NCBI GenBank assembly: GCA_949130485.1
Contig: OX422183.1
Span: 24,877,316 to 24,941,315, forward strand
DNA from: Agelas oroides
Lineage: Eukaryota; Porifera; Demospongiae; Agelasida; Agelasidae
Length of the DNA stretch: 64,000 nt
Direction of reading: 5' to 3'
Part shown: positions 1 through 9,639 of the stretch, one piece after another
Layout: each line of letters starts with the position of its first letter
Position numbering within the stretch: the stretch's first letter is position 1
Made by a program: the position numbers and the translations under genes
The notes under the pieces: model-generated
The model's database searches: none
Seen by the model: the letters and a program-made list of their open reading frames with translations, nothing else
What the model was told of the DNA's origin: nothing

Positions 1-28
1 TAAGGCTGCTGTAATAATTATTTTGCAG

Positions 29-107
29 TGAATCCAATTTAGTGGGTAGTTCCAACGGAAGCGGTAGTATACTACCAGCATTGTCTCTCAAACCACTGAT
101 TGACTAT
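29..107 (+). other. possible isolated coding exon (weak)
   Basis: A 79-nt open segment lies between a splice acceptor (ttttgcag, ending at 28) and a good donor (gtaagg, from 108). In the open frame it reads ...SGSILPALSLKPLIDY and ends in phase 0, which would fit the phase-0 start of the membrane-protein exon at 2795. It does not clearly resemble the missing first membrane segments of that protein, so it may be a chance open stretch or an exon of an unrelated gene. The rest of 108-824 shows nothing I can support. Confidence 0.22.
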
Positions 108-824
108 GTAAGGATTCACAACCTGTTGGTTTACAGTTAAGCATTTGAGTATGGCTTTACAGGGTTTTGCAAAACCAAGCACAAAGCATTGCTGTGTCTG
201 ATTGATAATTAAGTGGTTATGAACAATTATGTTACTTCCTACACATAATCAGATAAAGGATGAGTCACATTACATAACCATAGCCTCAGCAATTTGACTT
301 CCATATAAGAAACTGAATACCGTTTTTGTTTTATGAACTTTAAACAGCATTGCAAAATTCTGTAAAACCCTGTAGCTGTGGGAATTTAAAAGCTCAGTAC
401 CATAACGCAAACAAAAAAACTGCAGCTAAATCGTTGGCCAAGAACAGAAAGGCTGTTAGTGTGCCAGGAAGAATTCTTGCCAAAGCAACATTTGTGAAGT
501 CACTGGCAGAGTGCTTCATATTGTGATCGTGATGTGTTCTTATCACCTACACATTGCTGGGAAAGCCTAGCACTGTAACCACAACCTACAATGGCGTGAG
601 GAGGCCTCTGTAGGTGACTAGCTAGTGTGATAGATCTAATCTAGCAGAAGAGATTGGGTTCCTGGAATTTTTCATCGATATTAACGGAAGCCAGGTGTGA
701 AATATATTTAATTTCCTGTCATTCTGAAAAACAATGATGGTAGTAGGAAGATGTATGGGCAGTCAGTAATTTGTATTGGTGGTCAGTAATTGGCATGTGA
801 ATAGCATTGCATAATCTCTCCCAA

Positions 825-1192
825 GTTGACTGATGGTATGACTGGTTGACTGATGGTACGATTGGTTGTCTGGTCGACTGATGGTACGATTGGTCGACTG
901 GTTGACTGATGGTACGATTGATCGACTGGTCGACTGATGGTACGATTGGTCGACTGGTTGACTGATAGTACGATTGGTCGACTGATGGTACGACTGGTCG
1001 ACAGATGGTACGACTGGTCGACTGATGGTATGATTGGTCGACTGGTCAACTGACGGTACGACTGGTCAACTGGTTGACTGATGGTACGACTGGTCGACTG
1101 GTTGACTGACGGTACGACTGGTCGACTGGTTGACTGATGGTACGACTGGTCGACTGGTTGACTGATGGTACGACTGGTCGACTGGTTTGACT
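825..1192. repeat. minisatellite with about 28-bp unit
   Basis: A tandem array of a unit close to GGTTGACTGATGGTACGACT followed by GGTCGACT (28 nt), with shorter 16-20 nt variants at the left end. The array is rich in GTCGAC sites. Because 28 is not a multiple of three, the reading frame on the minus strand only looks protein-like (PVDQSYHQST-type repeats), and I treat that as an artefact. The right-hand copies are the most uniform, which suggests recent expansion at that end. Confidence 0.9.
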
Positions 1193-1430
1193 GAACCTCC
1201 TTTAAACAGGTAATAGTGCACACAAACACATAACCAATGCTTTTATGTTTGGTGCAAGAACCAAGTTCCCAAGTCATTCCTGGAGTAAGAAATGATGTTA
1301 CCAGTCATGCTGCACTCTGCTCTTACAAAACTATAGCCCCACTGGAGCCAAATGTCGGTTGTTTCTTGAATGCAGATGAGCTGTTAGTCACTGAATGCCC
1401 AATGATCTTCATACTGGCACTGTTAACTTA

Positions 1431-1646
1431 TATGTGAGGAGGCATAGGAAAAGGGACTTATGGAGTTCAAAGGTCATACTTAAATTATGATTGTTGTGAA
1501 CTAGAACTTGTAAATCTAAAAGCCAAATGTTTGCTAATTCATTTTCCATCATTGTATGGAAAATACATTTTCAGTTCAAAGGTCACCATGTACTTAATTG
1601 ACCTTTGAACTTCCTAAGTCCCTTTTCCCATTCCTCCTCACATAAC
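1431..1646. mobile_element. short palindromic (MITE-like) element
   Basis: The left arm (TATGTGAGGAGGCATAGGAA, then aagggacttatggagttcaa) and the right arm near 1590-1646 are imperfect inverted copies over about 50 nt. A second inverted pair around AGTTCAAAGGTCA lies inside. Total length is about 215 bp and no coding capacity is visible. This is the structure of a non-autonomous terminal-inverted-repeat element. The target duplication is not clear. Confidence 0.6.
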
Positions 1647-2194
1647 GCTGGGGAAGGAGATTCTTGTTATCTTCATAATCATCTTTTCTCAAATAGGATA
1701 CGTCACTGTAGCTATATACAAAGCAGATTGGTTGTCTTAACCACAAAATGGTTACGAGGGTTGGTGACATGTGTTGAAAACAGTTTTATGCAATAAACCT
1801 GCCTACTATTGCCACTCTCTCCAAGTAGCTACTGCACACAGGAAATTCTTGAATCCCCTCAATACCATGACAAGGGAAAGTCCTTAAAACATTGCAAGTG
1901 CTTCCAGCTTCTCCCTCTGTTTTGCTACAGACATCAATGTAGACTAGGGTTCAAAGTGTGTAAAATACTTGTTCTGTGTAAAATACTTGTTCTGCACTTT
2001 TAAACATGCTTTATATAGCAGCGTCTAAGTGAAACAAAGTAGCTAAAAGGAAATGTGAAAGACATGTGCCTCCATGTAGCATTTACAGTTTTAACAAAAT
2101 GGCAATGTTAGGTAGACATGAGGTGGTAATAATATTTTTGGTGGCTGATAACCCCCATATCAAAAAATAGTACCGGTATAGCTAACCCACTTAA

Positions 2195-2400
2195 CCGTCC
2201 AACCAATTCATTCGTAAGCTCCCCACAAAGCCATAAAGGCCCCACCTACTAAGTCAAAAGTGCCCCCACCAATTAACCATAAGTACCCCACCCACAAAGC
2301 CATAAATGCCCCACCAATTTAATTAACCATATGTGCCCCACCCATTAAACCATAACTACTCTACCCATTTAACTATAACTGCCCCACCCTGAAAACATTT
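2195..2400. repeat. degenerate C-rich tandem repeat
   Basis: About seven imperfect units of roughly 28-35 nt, each containing a CCCCACC core followed by (c/a)ATT(a)AACCATAA. The units drift in length, as expected of an old minisatellite. It lies upstream of the membrane-protein exons, probably in an intron of that gene. Between it and 2794 I see no supported exon. Confidence 0.6.
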
Positions 2401-2794
2401 TAGCTCCACATAAAATTGTGTGCAGAGGCACAGCATTGTGCTACCTGGTGTTAGTGCTCCCCACATGGTACAACAAATACAGAAACATCTCTAGTGATAA
2501 CAGTCATGCACCAAAACTGCGTTTCAAAAGGAGAAACAATGTAATAGCTACACTCCAACCCTGGTACCCTTCACATTGTAAAGTGGGGTTTAGATCTGAG
2601 GACTGAGGTTTTTGTGTTCAACATGGGCAGCTTACAAGATCGTATCCTTAGCTTCTTAGCTTCTTATCAGGCTGTCGTCAATAGATCTACGTAGCACCAT
2701 GCACATAAACACTGTCTCTGATGTAGGTCTGCAATCAGGATAGCCATGCATTAGACAGCAACTCAACTATAGAAATTGCTTTTTTTGCATGCAG

Positions 2795-4463
2795 GCATTG
2801 GAGTCCTTCTCCAAGTTCCAGAGATCTTTTGCGATACTGAGTGACAAGGAGAAGAAGACAGATTCACCTCCTCTGCCTCTCGAAGAGTACTGTGGCAGTG
2901 TTATTGACATTCATGAGCTGCATAAGGCAGTTTCTGTTGCCTCAAACTGCCCAGACTTCCGAATTTTGCGAACACGTGGATTCGAAACAAGTGAACTGTG
3001 TGAAATATTCTTCAACAAGTTTGGAAAGTACATCTACCTGATAACAGTGGTTGCATTTTGCTTCTTCATTTCCTTAGGTTTGGCTGTTGTTGTAAGTTCA
3101 GTTTGGGCCACCAATATACCCCTCAACTTTGGTCCTTTCAATCAGTGCTCACATGATGCGTTTCATAATGAAATGATCCCAGCGGAGGATGGGTGTCGAT
3201 ATACCTACTACTTCTGTTTGATGTTGTTTGGGTTGATTGTTATCCCACTCTCAATTATGAACTTGAAAGAGCAGGCTGTTATCCAGGCAATGTTTGGACT
3301 CCTGAGGTTCTTAATGATTGCCATGATTCTTGTTTACTGTATTGTGAAGTTATTTGAGGGAGGTGATATTTGTCAGGAGAAAATGCAATGCAATCAGCCC
3401 AATACAACTGAATCCAACCAGTCATGCAGCTTTGAAGAAACTGCACAAAATGTCATTGAGATGCGTGACATTATTGCACGATTTGATTGGAAATGGTGGC
3501 TGGTAGCCATTCCTGTGTTCACATATCCATTCATGCTACACCTTGGTATTCCTGGTCTTACACACCCTATTGGAAAGAAGAAATATCTGTGGCAGTTCAT
3601 TTTGTGCACCTACATCTTTCTTGGAGCGTGTTTCCTTTGTCTGGGTGTTGTTGTTCCCCTGTGGTTTAGGGCTGAAACTCAGGAAGCGGTTGTCCTTAAC
3701 TGGGTAAGTGTTGGCCATTATACTTTGTCTGTACATAAGTTGTTGGTCTTTGGTACACTTTAACTTGTCATTACCTATTTACCTACAGGTCAGCCTTGCA
3801 ACATCCCCCTGCCGCTCCACTCCACTGAGAGTGCTTTCCTACTTCATCGTGTTACTTCCTTCCGTGTACGTCATTTCGATTTATGCCATAAACATCCAGC
3901 CAATTGCCAACAACATCTACTCCGTTTTCTTCAAACAAGATACCAGAAAGCGAAGCAAAAGGTGTGATCAGCTGCTGAAAGTCTTGATAAGGCTGTTTGC
4001 TGCTATTACCCCATTATCAGTTGCATTTGGCGTCTCTAACTTGGTCACAGTGCTGCAATATAGTGGACTTCCAGGGTTTATCCTTTCCTTTGTCTTCCCA
4101 TTTGTTCTACAACTACAGTCAATCAGGGTTTGCAAGAAAATTTTCTGTGGTGTATGTACAGTACAAACATTTAGTTTCATGACTACAGACTCAACAGAGA
4201 AAGCAAAAAGTGATAGTATGGAACTGAATACGGGAGCTAACATAATTCATTCCCCACAAGAGAAGAAGGCACAGAATGAATCCTCCCTCTACATGACTCC
4301 GTACTCCACCCGGATTCTCAGCCACCCCATCACAGTGATCATCATAGGAGCCATAGGACAACTTCTCTTCCTTCTGACAATTGCCAGCTTAGTTGTCGGA
4401 TTTTTCTTTGAGCCAGAGAAACTTCCAACATGCTCTATAGGGGAATGCAACTTAGTCAGATAA
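2795..4463 (+). CDS. TMEM104-like multi-pass membrane protein, 3' part (two exons)
   Basis: Exons 2795-3703 and 3789-4463 (stop taa at 4461-4463) are joined in phase 0 across an 85-bp GT-AG intron and encode 527 residues. The first exon opens behind the acceptor tttgcatgcag, so the ATG just upstream at 2789 lies in the intron and is not the start. About nine hydrophobic segments are visible (near residues 78-103, 138-155, 166-185, 236-252, 267-289, 317-336, about 370-410 as two, and a last one near the C-terminus). The best family fit is TMEM104, a distant relative of the amino-acid/auxin permease superfamily: shared features are the FFNK(F/V)G entry to a membrane helix, a helix after LKEQ..., and a PSL/PGL(I/T)HP(I/V) loop. 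The first two membrane helices expected of the family must be encoded upstream, and I did not find them. Substrate is unknown. It is convergent with the TatD gene. Confidence 0.7.
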
Positions 4464-4958
4464 CTTTGGCTAGTCAAAGACTTTGGCACCTTGTTAGTTA
4501 GAAGGTTGGGACTTCCTTAACAATTAAACTGTTTCTACTCCTCCTTTTGTTCATGCAGAAGAGATTAACCTGCATGATCACTGCCATGCACATTATTAAC
4601 AAGTTTGAAGTAACATTACATATATTGTTGTAATTATTTCCCTTCTGTTTATTAGTGTATTTGAATTCATTCAGCTTACGTACTTGGAGTTTGCTGACTT
4701 TATGTAAACTAATGTCATATAACTAACCTGGGTTCTTGGTCTAGATCCAAGCATGATTTTATGATTTTAGTGAATTGTAACTTTGACCCCCTAAATATGT
4801 AGCAGTGAATTGTGATTTTTTTCCCCCTCAGATATGAGCTATTGCTATTGAATGCATGTTAATGTGAATGTTGAGTCCAATAAGTGTACACTTGAGCATA
4901 ATAGTGATCATTGATCATCCACCTCCTGCTCTTCAAAGCATAATTATGTAGTATGTAG

Positions 4959-5179
4959 TACCTTAAGGGCACTATTGTTTGCGGGTATTTAATTTAGCGG
5001 TTTTAGCGAATAGCCCATTTTTCGCTAAAAATTGTACTCGCTGATATTAAATTCATTGCTACAATTTTGAATAAATAGAAGATTAAAATGTCAAAATCGC
5101 TAAAATTAATACCAGCTGAATCCGCTATTTTCAAAAACCGCTAAAATTAGTACCTGTTAATAATAGTAACCCTAAGGTA
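4959..5179 (+). mobile_element. about 217-bp MITE with TA flanks (copy 1)
   Basis: The ends are inverted: CCTTAAGGGCACTATTGTTT on the left, and the complement of CCTTAGGGTTACTATTATTA on the right, followed in both arms by a (T/A)TTTAGCGG block. TA dinucleotides flank both ends, as in Tc1/mariner-type insertions. A second copy in the opposite orientation lies at 59982-60182. It sits in the 1.1-kb gap between the convergent membrane-protein and TatD genes; the rest of 4464-5602 shows no gene. Confidence 0.75.
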
Positions 5180-5602
5180 ACTGTTAAAGTGTGGTTAATT
5201 AAGTAAAATGGTAACTGATCCCCTGGTCGTGTTAGTGAGTGAGGACCATTGACCTGTGATTTTGAGAGAAGTTTAGTGTAGCTGTATGCAAGGAGATATT
5301 ACTTGGATACTTGACATAGCTATATGTTTGGACATTTAGTGTAGCTGCATGGTTTGGTTTCTACACCCACCATCTGGACAATATGACGTAGGCAGTCAGC
5401 AGTGAATATACTAAGCTGTCAAAACACAGCAGCAAAGAGGCAGGTTTTTGATAGAGCGTTCACTTGGCTAATGTACACTAGAACCTATATAGAATGGCTT
5501 CATGTTGATTGTACATCATATTGTCCAGATGGCAGGTGTAGAAACCATATGGGAGTTGCACACTCTTACTGTAACAGACTATTGATTGTTATAAACTGAA
5601 AA

Positions 5603-8600
5603 TTACAATTGAAACAATGCTGTAGCGTTTGCTGTGGATACAGCTGCAACTTCCTCCACAGAAAGACTATACAGTTCTCCAAGAGTCTTCACCACCAGAG
5701 GTAGTGTACAAGGCTCATTGTTTCTTGCATGAGGGTTCAATCCTCCATAATCCCTGGATGGCAGCGGAGGCATCATAAAGGGGGCATCGGTCTCAATTAC
5801 TAGGCGAGTCAATGGAACAGTCCTTTCCTTCAATAGCTTTCTGACAACCTTCCCCCTCTCTGCCTTGCAGATAAACCCTGTCACGCCTATGTAGCAGCCC
5901 ATTTCAATGTACATCTCTGCTTCAGACTCAGTTCCAGTGAAGCAGTGCACTATGACTGGGGGAAGTTGACCCTTGAACTTTTGCAGGACATCCACTAAGT
6001 CTCGGTGGGCATCTCTTTCATGGAGGAAGAGAGGTTTACCAGCCTTACAAGCAATCTCAACCTGCAGTGGACATGCCAAATCATCAATTGCTATTTCTTA
6101 ATTCCAATGCAAATATATATTCACAGTGACATCCAGCATGTTGGTATATATAGCTTAATCAGAACTAGTGTCTATACCAAAACGCACACTGTGTGCAAAT
6201 TGGAGAGCATGATATTATTTCTGTTAATACTATCGCATATCCAAAGTCAGGTATCTCCATCTGGCAGTGGTGAGTCCCCAGCCTAATCTGCTCTCATGTG
6301 CAGGCCTGCCCACATGAATACAATAATAGTACCGTAAGCTCCCAAAAATATGCTCCCTTCGAGCAAACACCCTCCCCTTCTTCAACCCAATTTCTTACAT
6401 AGGTATTTTTCCCTCATGTAAACATCCTGTAGTAAATGTATTTTAAATTTGGGCATGCTTTTAGCAAGCTTTTGTCTAGCTCTGTCGTCAACTGTGTTCG
6501 TGAACAGATACACACGAAATCACTATACCCTCGTTCGCTGGCTACTGACAAGGTTTTTCGTTGCTCGCAATACATGCTTACGCGAGGTCGTCTCCTGTCA
6601 CCACTGGTGATACAAGTTGCTTTGATGCCTCATGGATTAATATCAGCACAAGCACTGCTGATTTCATGTAGTACATGTTGCGAAGCTTCCATTCTTCCAG
6701 AAAGCCATGGCACTCATCATGATTGTCGACCTCATACGTAACATCGTAAGAAACTGGGTGGGGTAGGGGGCTTATGCACGAGACTAGTTGAATATTCGCG
6801 CAAATGCCCCTTCCACACTTTTGCTTCAAAGCTACCTGGTCTTTATTAGGTACACATATACATAACTGGTATTTATATTTCTGTTGTGTCAAGCTTTAAT
6901 TAGGAATTGACAAATGAACCGACTGGGAAATAGAAGAAACTGTTTAACCTTGTGTACAGCATAGTTTCAATGACACTTGCCTGTGCAGAGAAGGCTTCTA
7001 GCTGCTGTGCCTTTGGAGAGAACATGCGGTTGTAGTCCAGCCCTGTCTCCCCCACTGCCACCACTTCAGGGTTAGTCAGCAAACCTTCCAGCAGCTCCCC
7101 ACACGAAGGTTGCCAGTCCTATCAGCAAGCAGGGGAGGGTATACATGCTCAGAGTGTCCAATACTTGTTATTGCTTTGTTTGGTGCTAGAACCATAGTAA
7201 AATGAGAACTAGCCTCGTCCCCAGGCCCGTTCGAAAAATTGGAGAAAGGGGCCTGGTATCCACTGTTTGCGCATGCACTTAATTTCCCGACATTCCGGGA
7301 ATTCCGGATAATACCGTGTTACCTCCGCGTGCCGTGACGTCGGTACGTGTATTTTGCCGTATATTTAATCGTACACTGCTGATAATGGCTATTTCTGTGC
7401 AAGGCCTTGATTCTGCCGTGTTGTATGCCTTCCTGCGACTTCGAGGCGAAGCAACGGTGCTAAAACACGACAAGAAAGCATCTATGAAGCATTTATGCTT
7501 GTATCTTATGGGTTTTGGCAAGTTATAATTCGTGTTAGTGTGAAGATGGTACTGCGTCGACAGCGCAGTTCAAGCGATAAGCGCTGGGGTCAGAAGGCCT
7601 GGGCAAAGGGCTAGGAGAGCAGCGCTCGCCTCTTTGGCGTTATACTATAAAAGCCCTATGCCATATATGAACGTCATAGTTCATAACCACATGATGTTGG
7701 CCATCATTGACACATCCTTGCACAATTTCACGTGAGCTGTACGGACTAATTAAGCGCATGCGCGAACAGTGGATACCAGGCCCTCTTCTTCGATTTTTCG
7801 AAAGGGGCCTGGGGACGAGGCTAAATGAGAACATGCTCTGCATCAACAGACAGAAGTGTACTAATTACAGCCATGCCATAATAAATAGGCATAACAATTA
7901 CCACTCTATCTACCTATTCTGCTTCCTCCCACCCATGCATACACACTTTGGCATGATGTGGGTGAATCCCAGCTGTGGAGTAAAGCACTCCTGGAAGGCT
8001 CTTGGCAAGTAGCAAGGCTTCCTGCGATCCCTCCACACTGGTCCCTGTTACAACAATTTTGTGCACTCCTGCTGTTAGTGATCGCTCCAATACCTCCTCC
8101 AAGTGATCTTTGAATCTACATGAACAATAGGTAAAGTTAGTTGGTTTTACACAGTACTACAAGGACCGTTTCTGACTCCAGATATTGCATTAAATTCACT
8201 CCAGCAAACTACTTCTAAATATGCTTAGCAGAATTCACCTGAAATTTGTGAGATTTGCCCCTACATCCACAAGCAGAGGAGGTGACAGTTTCAAAGACTT
8301 TGAAGCCTGAGATGTTTCTCCATCCTTTGAGGCAGCTTCACTGCTCTGCTTGCTACCTACTTGTACACGCAGCTTCTGCAGTTTGTCCAAAACTTCCTGG
8401 GGGATTCCTATAAAATATGAAGTGGACAATACATAGCTTTGCAAGGAGATTATGGATTAGCTTATGAGGTATACAAATGCATAGGGAAGACGGTAACAAA
8501 GGGCACCAACAAATAAACATACAGCATAATGGCTTATTGTAATTAGTACCCCTTTGTATGGATATAATGAAAGCCCAAAGAGAATAAAGAGAATTTAGAT

Positions 8601-9142
8601 GGCGAAAATAGAGAAAAGTGAAAAGGCCAGCAGTCGCCAGGAGTCGAACCCAGGACGCTTGGCTTGTGCAACCAGTGGTCTGCCACTGAGCTACGACAGC
8701 CGGACAACCACCAGCCCTCACAATCCTCTATGCGTACTGCACAGGTGGGACTGAAACACCTCAGTCACATACCTGGTAGCCACTTAGTATGTGCCGTCAG
8801 AACCCTGTTAGGGGTTAACTGGAAAATTCTTTCCATCAGGAGAGAACCCATGCTGAGTGATTTTCTCAGTCTAAACCCTTAGCACTCTTGCCTCACGCTT
8901 AGAACTCTTGGTTGTCCAGGTGTCGTAGCTTAGTGGCAGAGTACTGGTTGCACAAGCCAGGTGCCCTGGGCTTGATTCCCGGCGGCTGCCGGCCTTTTTA
9001 CTTTTCTCTATTTTCGCCTCAAAACTTCTAAATTCTCTTTATTCCAATGTGAGGCAAGAGTTCTAAGCAAGTATCTTAGATCCTGCAGTGACTTAGCCTC
9101 ATTCACAGACTCACCCAATACATAAACCAAAGTTGGTAGAGC
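5603..9142 (-). CDS. TatD-family metal-dependent nuclease (5' end incomplete)
   Basis: Exons from 5' to 3': 9115-9142 (28-nt microexon, tentative), 8239-8407, 7947-8115, 6981-7118, 5603-6061, all phase-consistent, encoding about 320 residues with upstream exon(s) still missing. The last intron uses a GC donor (cag|gcaagt); the others are GT-AG. TatD proteins are TIM-barrel, Mg-dependent nucleases (3'-5' exonuclease and DNA-repair roles). Visible family motifs are VDVGANLT, TAGIHPHH, VAVGETGLDYNR (metal Glu), FLHERDAH, VHCFTGT, IETDAPF (catalytic Asp) and ARNNEP. The first motif lacks the HxH pair, as in E. coli TatD (GVNLT). The ...NEP spacing also matches bacterial TatD better than animal TATDN1/2/3 as I remember them. 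An N-terminal extension of at least 60 residues (SKQSSEAASKDGETS linker) precedes the barrel; its role is unknown. Confidence 0.88.
7201..7832. mobile_element. Mutator-like non-autonomous element with 9-bp target duplication
   Basis: The element spans 7210-7823 (614 bp) and begins TAGCCTCGTCCCCAGGCCC, ending with its complement. The inverted arms extend through the GGCCTGGTATCCACTGTT block and the GCGCATGC block, more than 60 bp. It is flanked by perfect 9-bp direct repeats AATGAGAAC at 7201-7209 and 7824-7832. Long arms with a 9-bp duplication are typical of Mutator-like elements. There is no transposase. It lies in the TatD intron between exons 6981-7118 and 7947-8115. Related ends occur at 22774, 28785, 36848 and 52404. 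Confidence 0.85.
8540..8890 (-). mobile_element. tRNA-derived SINE, copy A
   Basis: Read on the minus strand, it holds a polymerase III-type A box (TAGCTCAGTGGCAGA) and B box (GGTTCGACTCC) at tRNA-like spacing. These follow a conserved 5' leader (TCTCTCCTGATGGAAAGAAT ... CAGTACGCATAGAGGATT) and precede a tail with TTTTCACTTTTCTCTATTTT. The same modules recur at 8905, 24500 and 48740, so this is a dispersed family. It is not a functional tRNA gene, because acceptor-stem complementarity is not evident. It sits in a TatD intron. Confidence 0.8.
8905..9080 (+). mobile_element. tRNA-derived SINE, copy B (opposite orientation)
   Basis: A plus-strand copy of the same family: TCGTAGCTTAGTGGCAGA (A box), GCTTGATTCCC (B box), and the CTTTTTACTTTTCTCTATTT tail ending near GTGAGGCAAGAGTTCTAAGC. 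It stands back-to-back with copy A, and the ends of both carry versions of the GAGGCAAGAGT sequence. It lacks the long 5' leader of copies A and D, so it is 5'-truncated or represents the core. Confidence 0.75.
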
Positions 9143-9639
9143 CTGGAAAAGAGACTAGCAGTGATTACTTTCATTAGAAACTACATGAAACAGTTAAGAT
9201 TCTGTAGGGACCTGTGAAGAAATAAGTTCTTTTGCAGAAAAGAAAGGCCATAGAGTGTAGCCTAGTGTATTCAAAGGCTTATGCATTCTTCATTCACATT
9301 GACAAGAAAGTGGCAATAAGTTGGATCTAGTGGACTTATGGTGGATGTAGGAGTGGAGAGTGTGTGTGTCCCGGTCAAAAGTCCAACCCCTACCTCAATG
9401 CGGTGGCCAGGTGAATGGACACATGTCTACACATATGCGTCCGACTAATGCTATGCGTCCAACTAACGCTATGTCATCCCTGCCTGTGAGGGTTAATGAG
9501 AATTTGAGCACATGACAACAACCGATGTTGTCACTCTATTCTCACCTTACAGGCTCACCTGCGGAGGAATTGCACACCTCATAGGCTCATTCAAACTGTG
9601 CACATAGAACACAGCGAAGGCCAGGGTCTACAGTGTGGC

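Noticed and set aside
341-513. plus-strand frame ending ...RILAKATFVKSLAECFIL
   Set aside because: Lys-rich and open for about 57 codons but without start codon, partner exons or family likeness; most likely chance.
783-1277. 164-codon minus-strand frame with PVDQSYHQSTSR-type repeats
   Set aside because: It is the minisatellite read in an open frame; the 28-bp unit changes frame between copies and no start context, splice site or homology supports a gene.
8640-8700. tRNA gene (A and B boxes present), likewise at 8930, 24620 and 48905
   Set aside because: The four loci share long flanking sequence and lack paired acceptor stems, so they are SINE copies and not tRNA genes.
9120-9260. ATGGCCTTTCTTTTCTGC... 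as first exon of the TatD gene (minus strand)
   Set aside because: Its end phase does not match the 28-nt exon and the donor is weak, so the true 5' end was left open.
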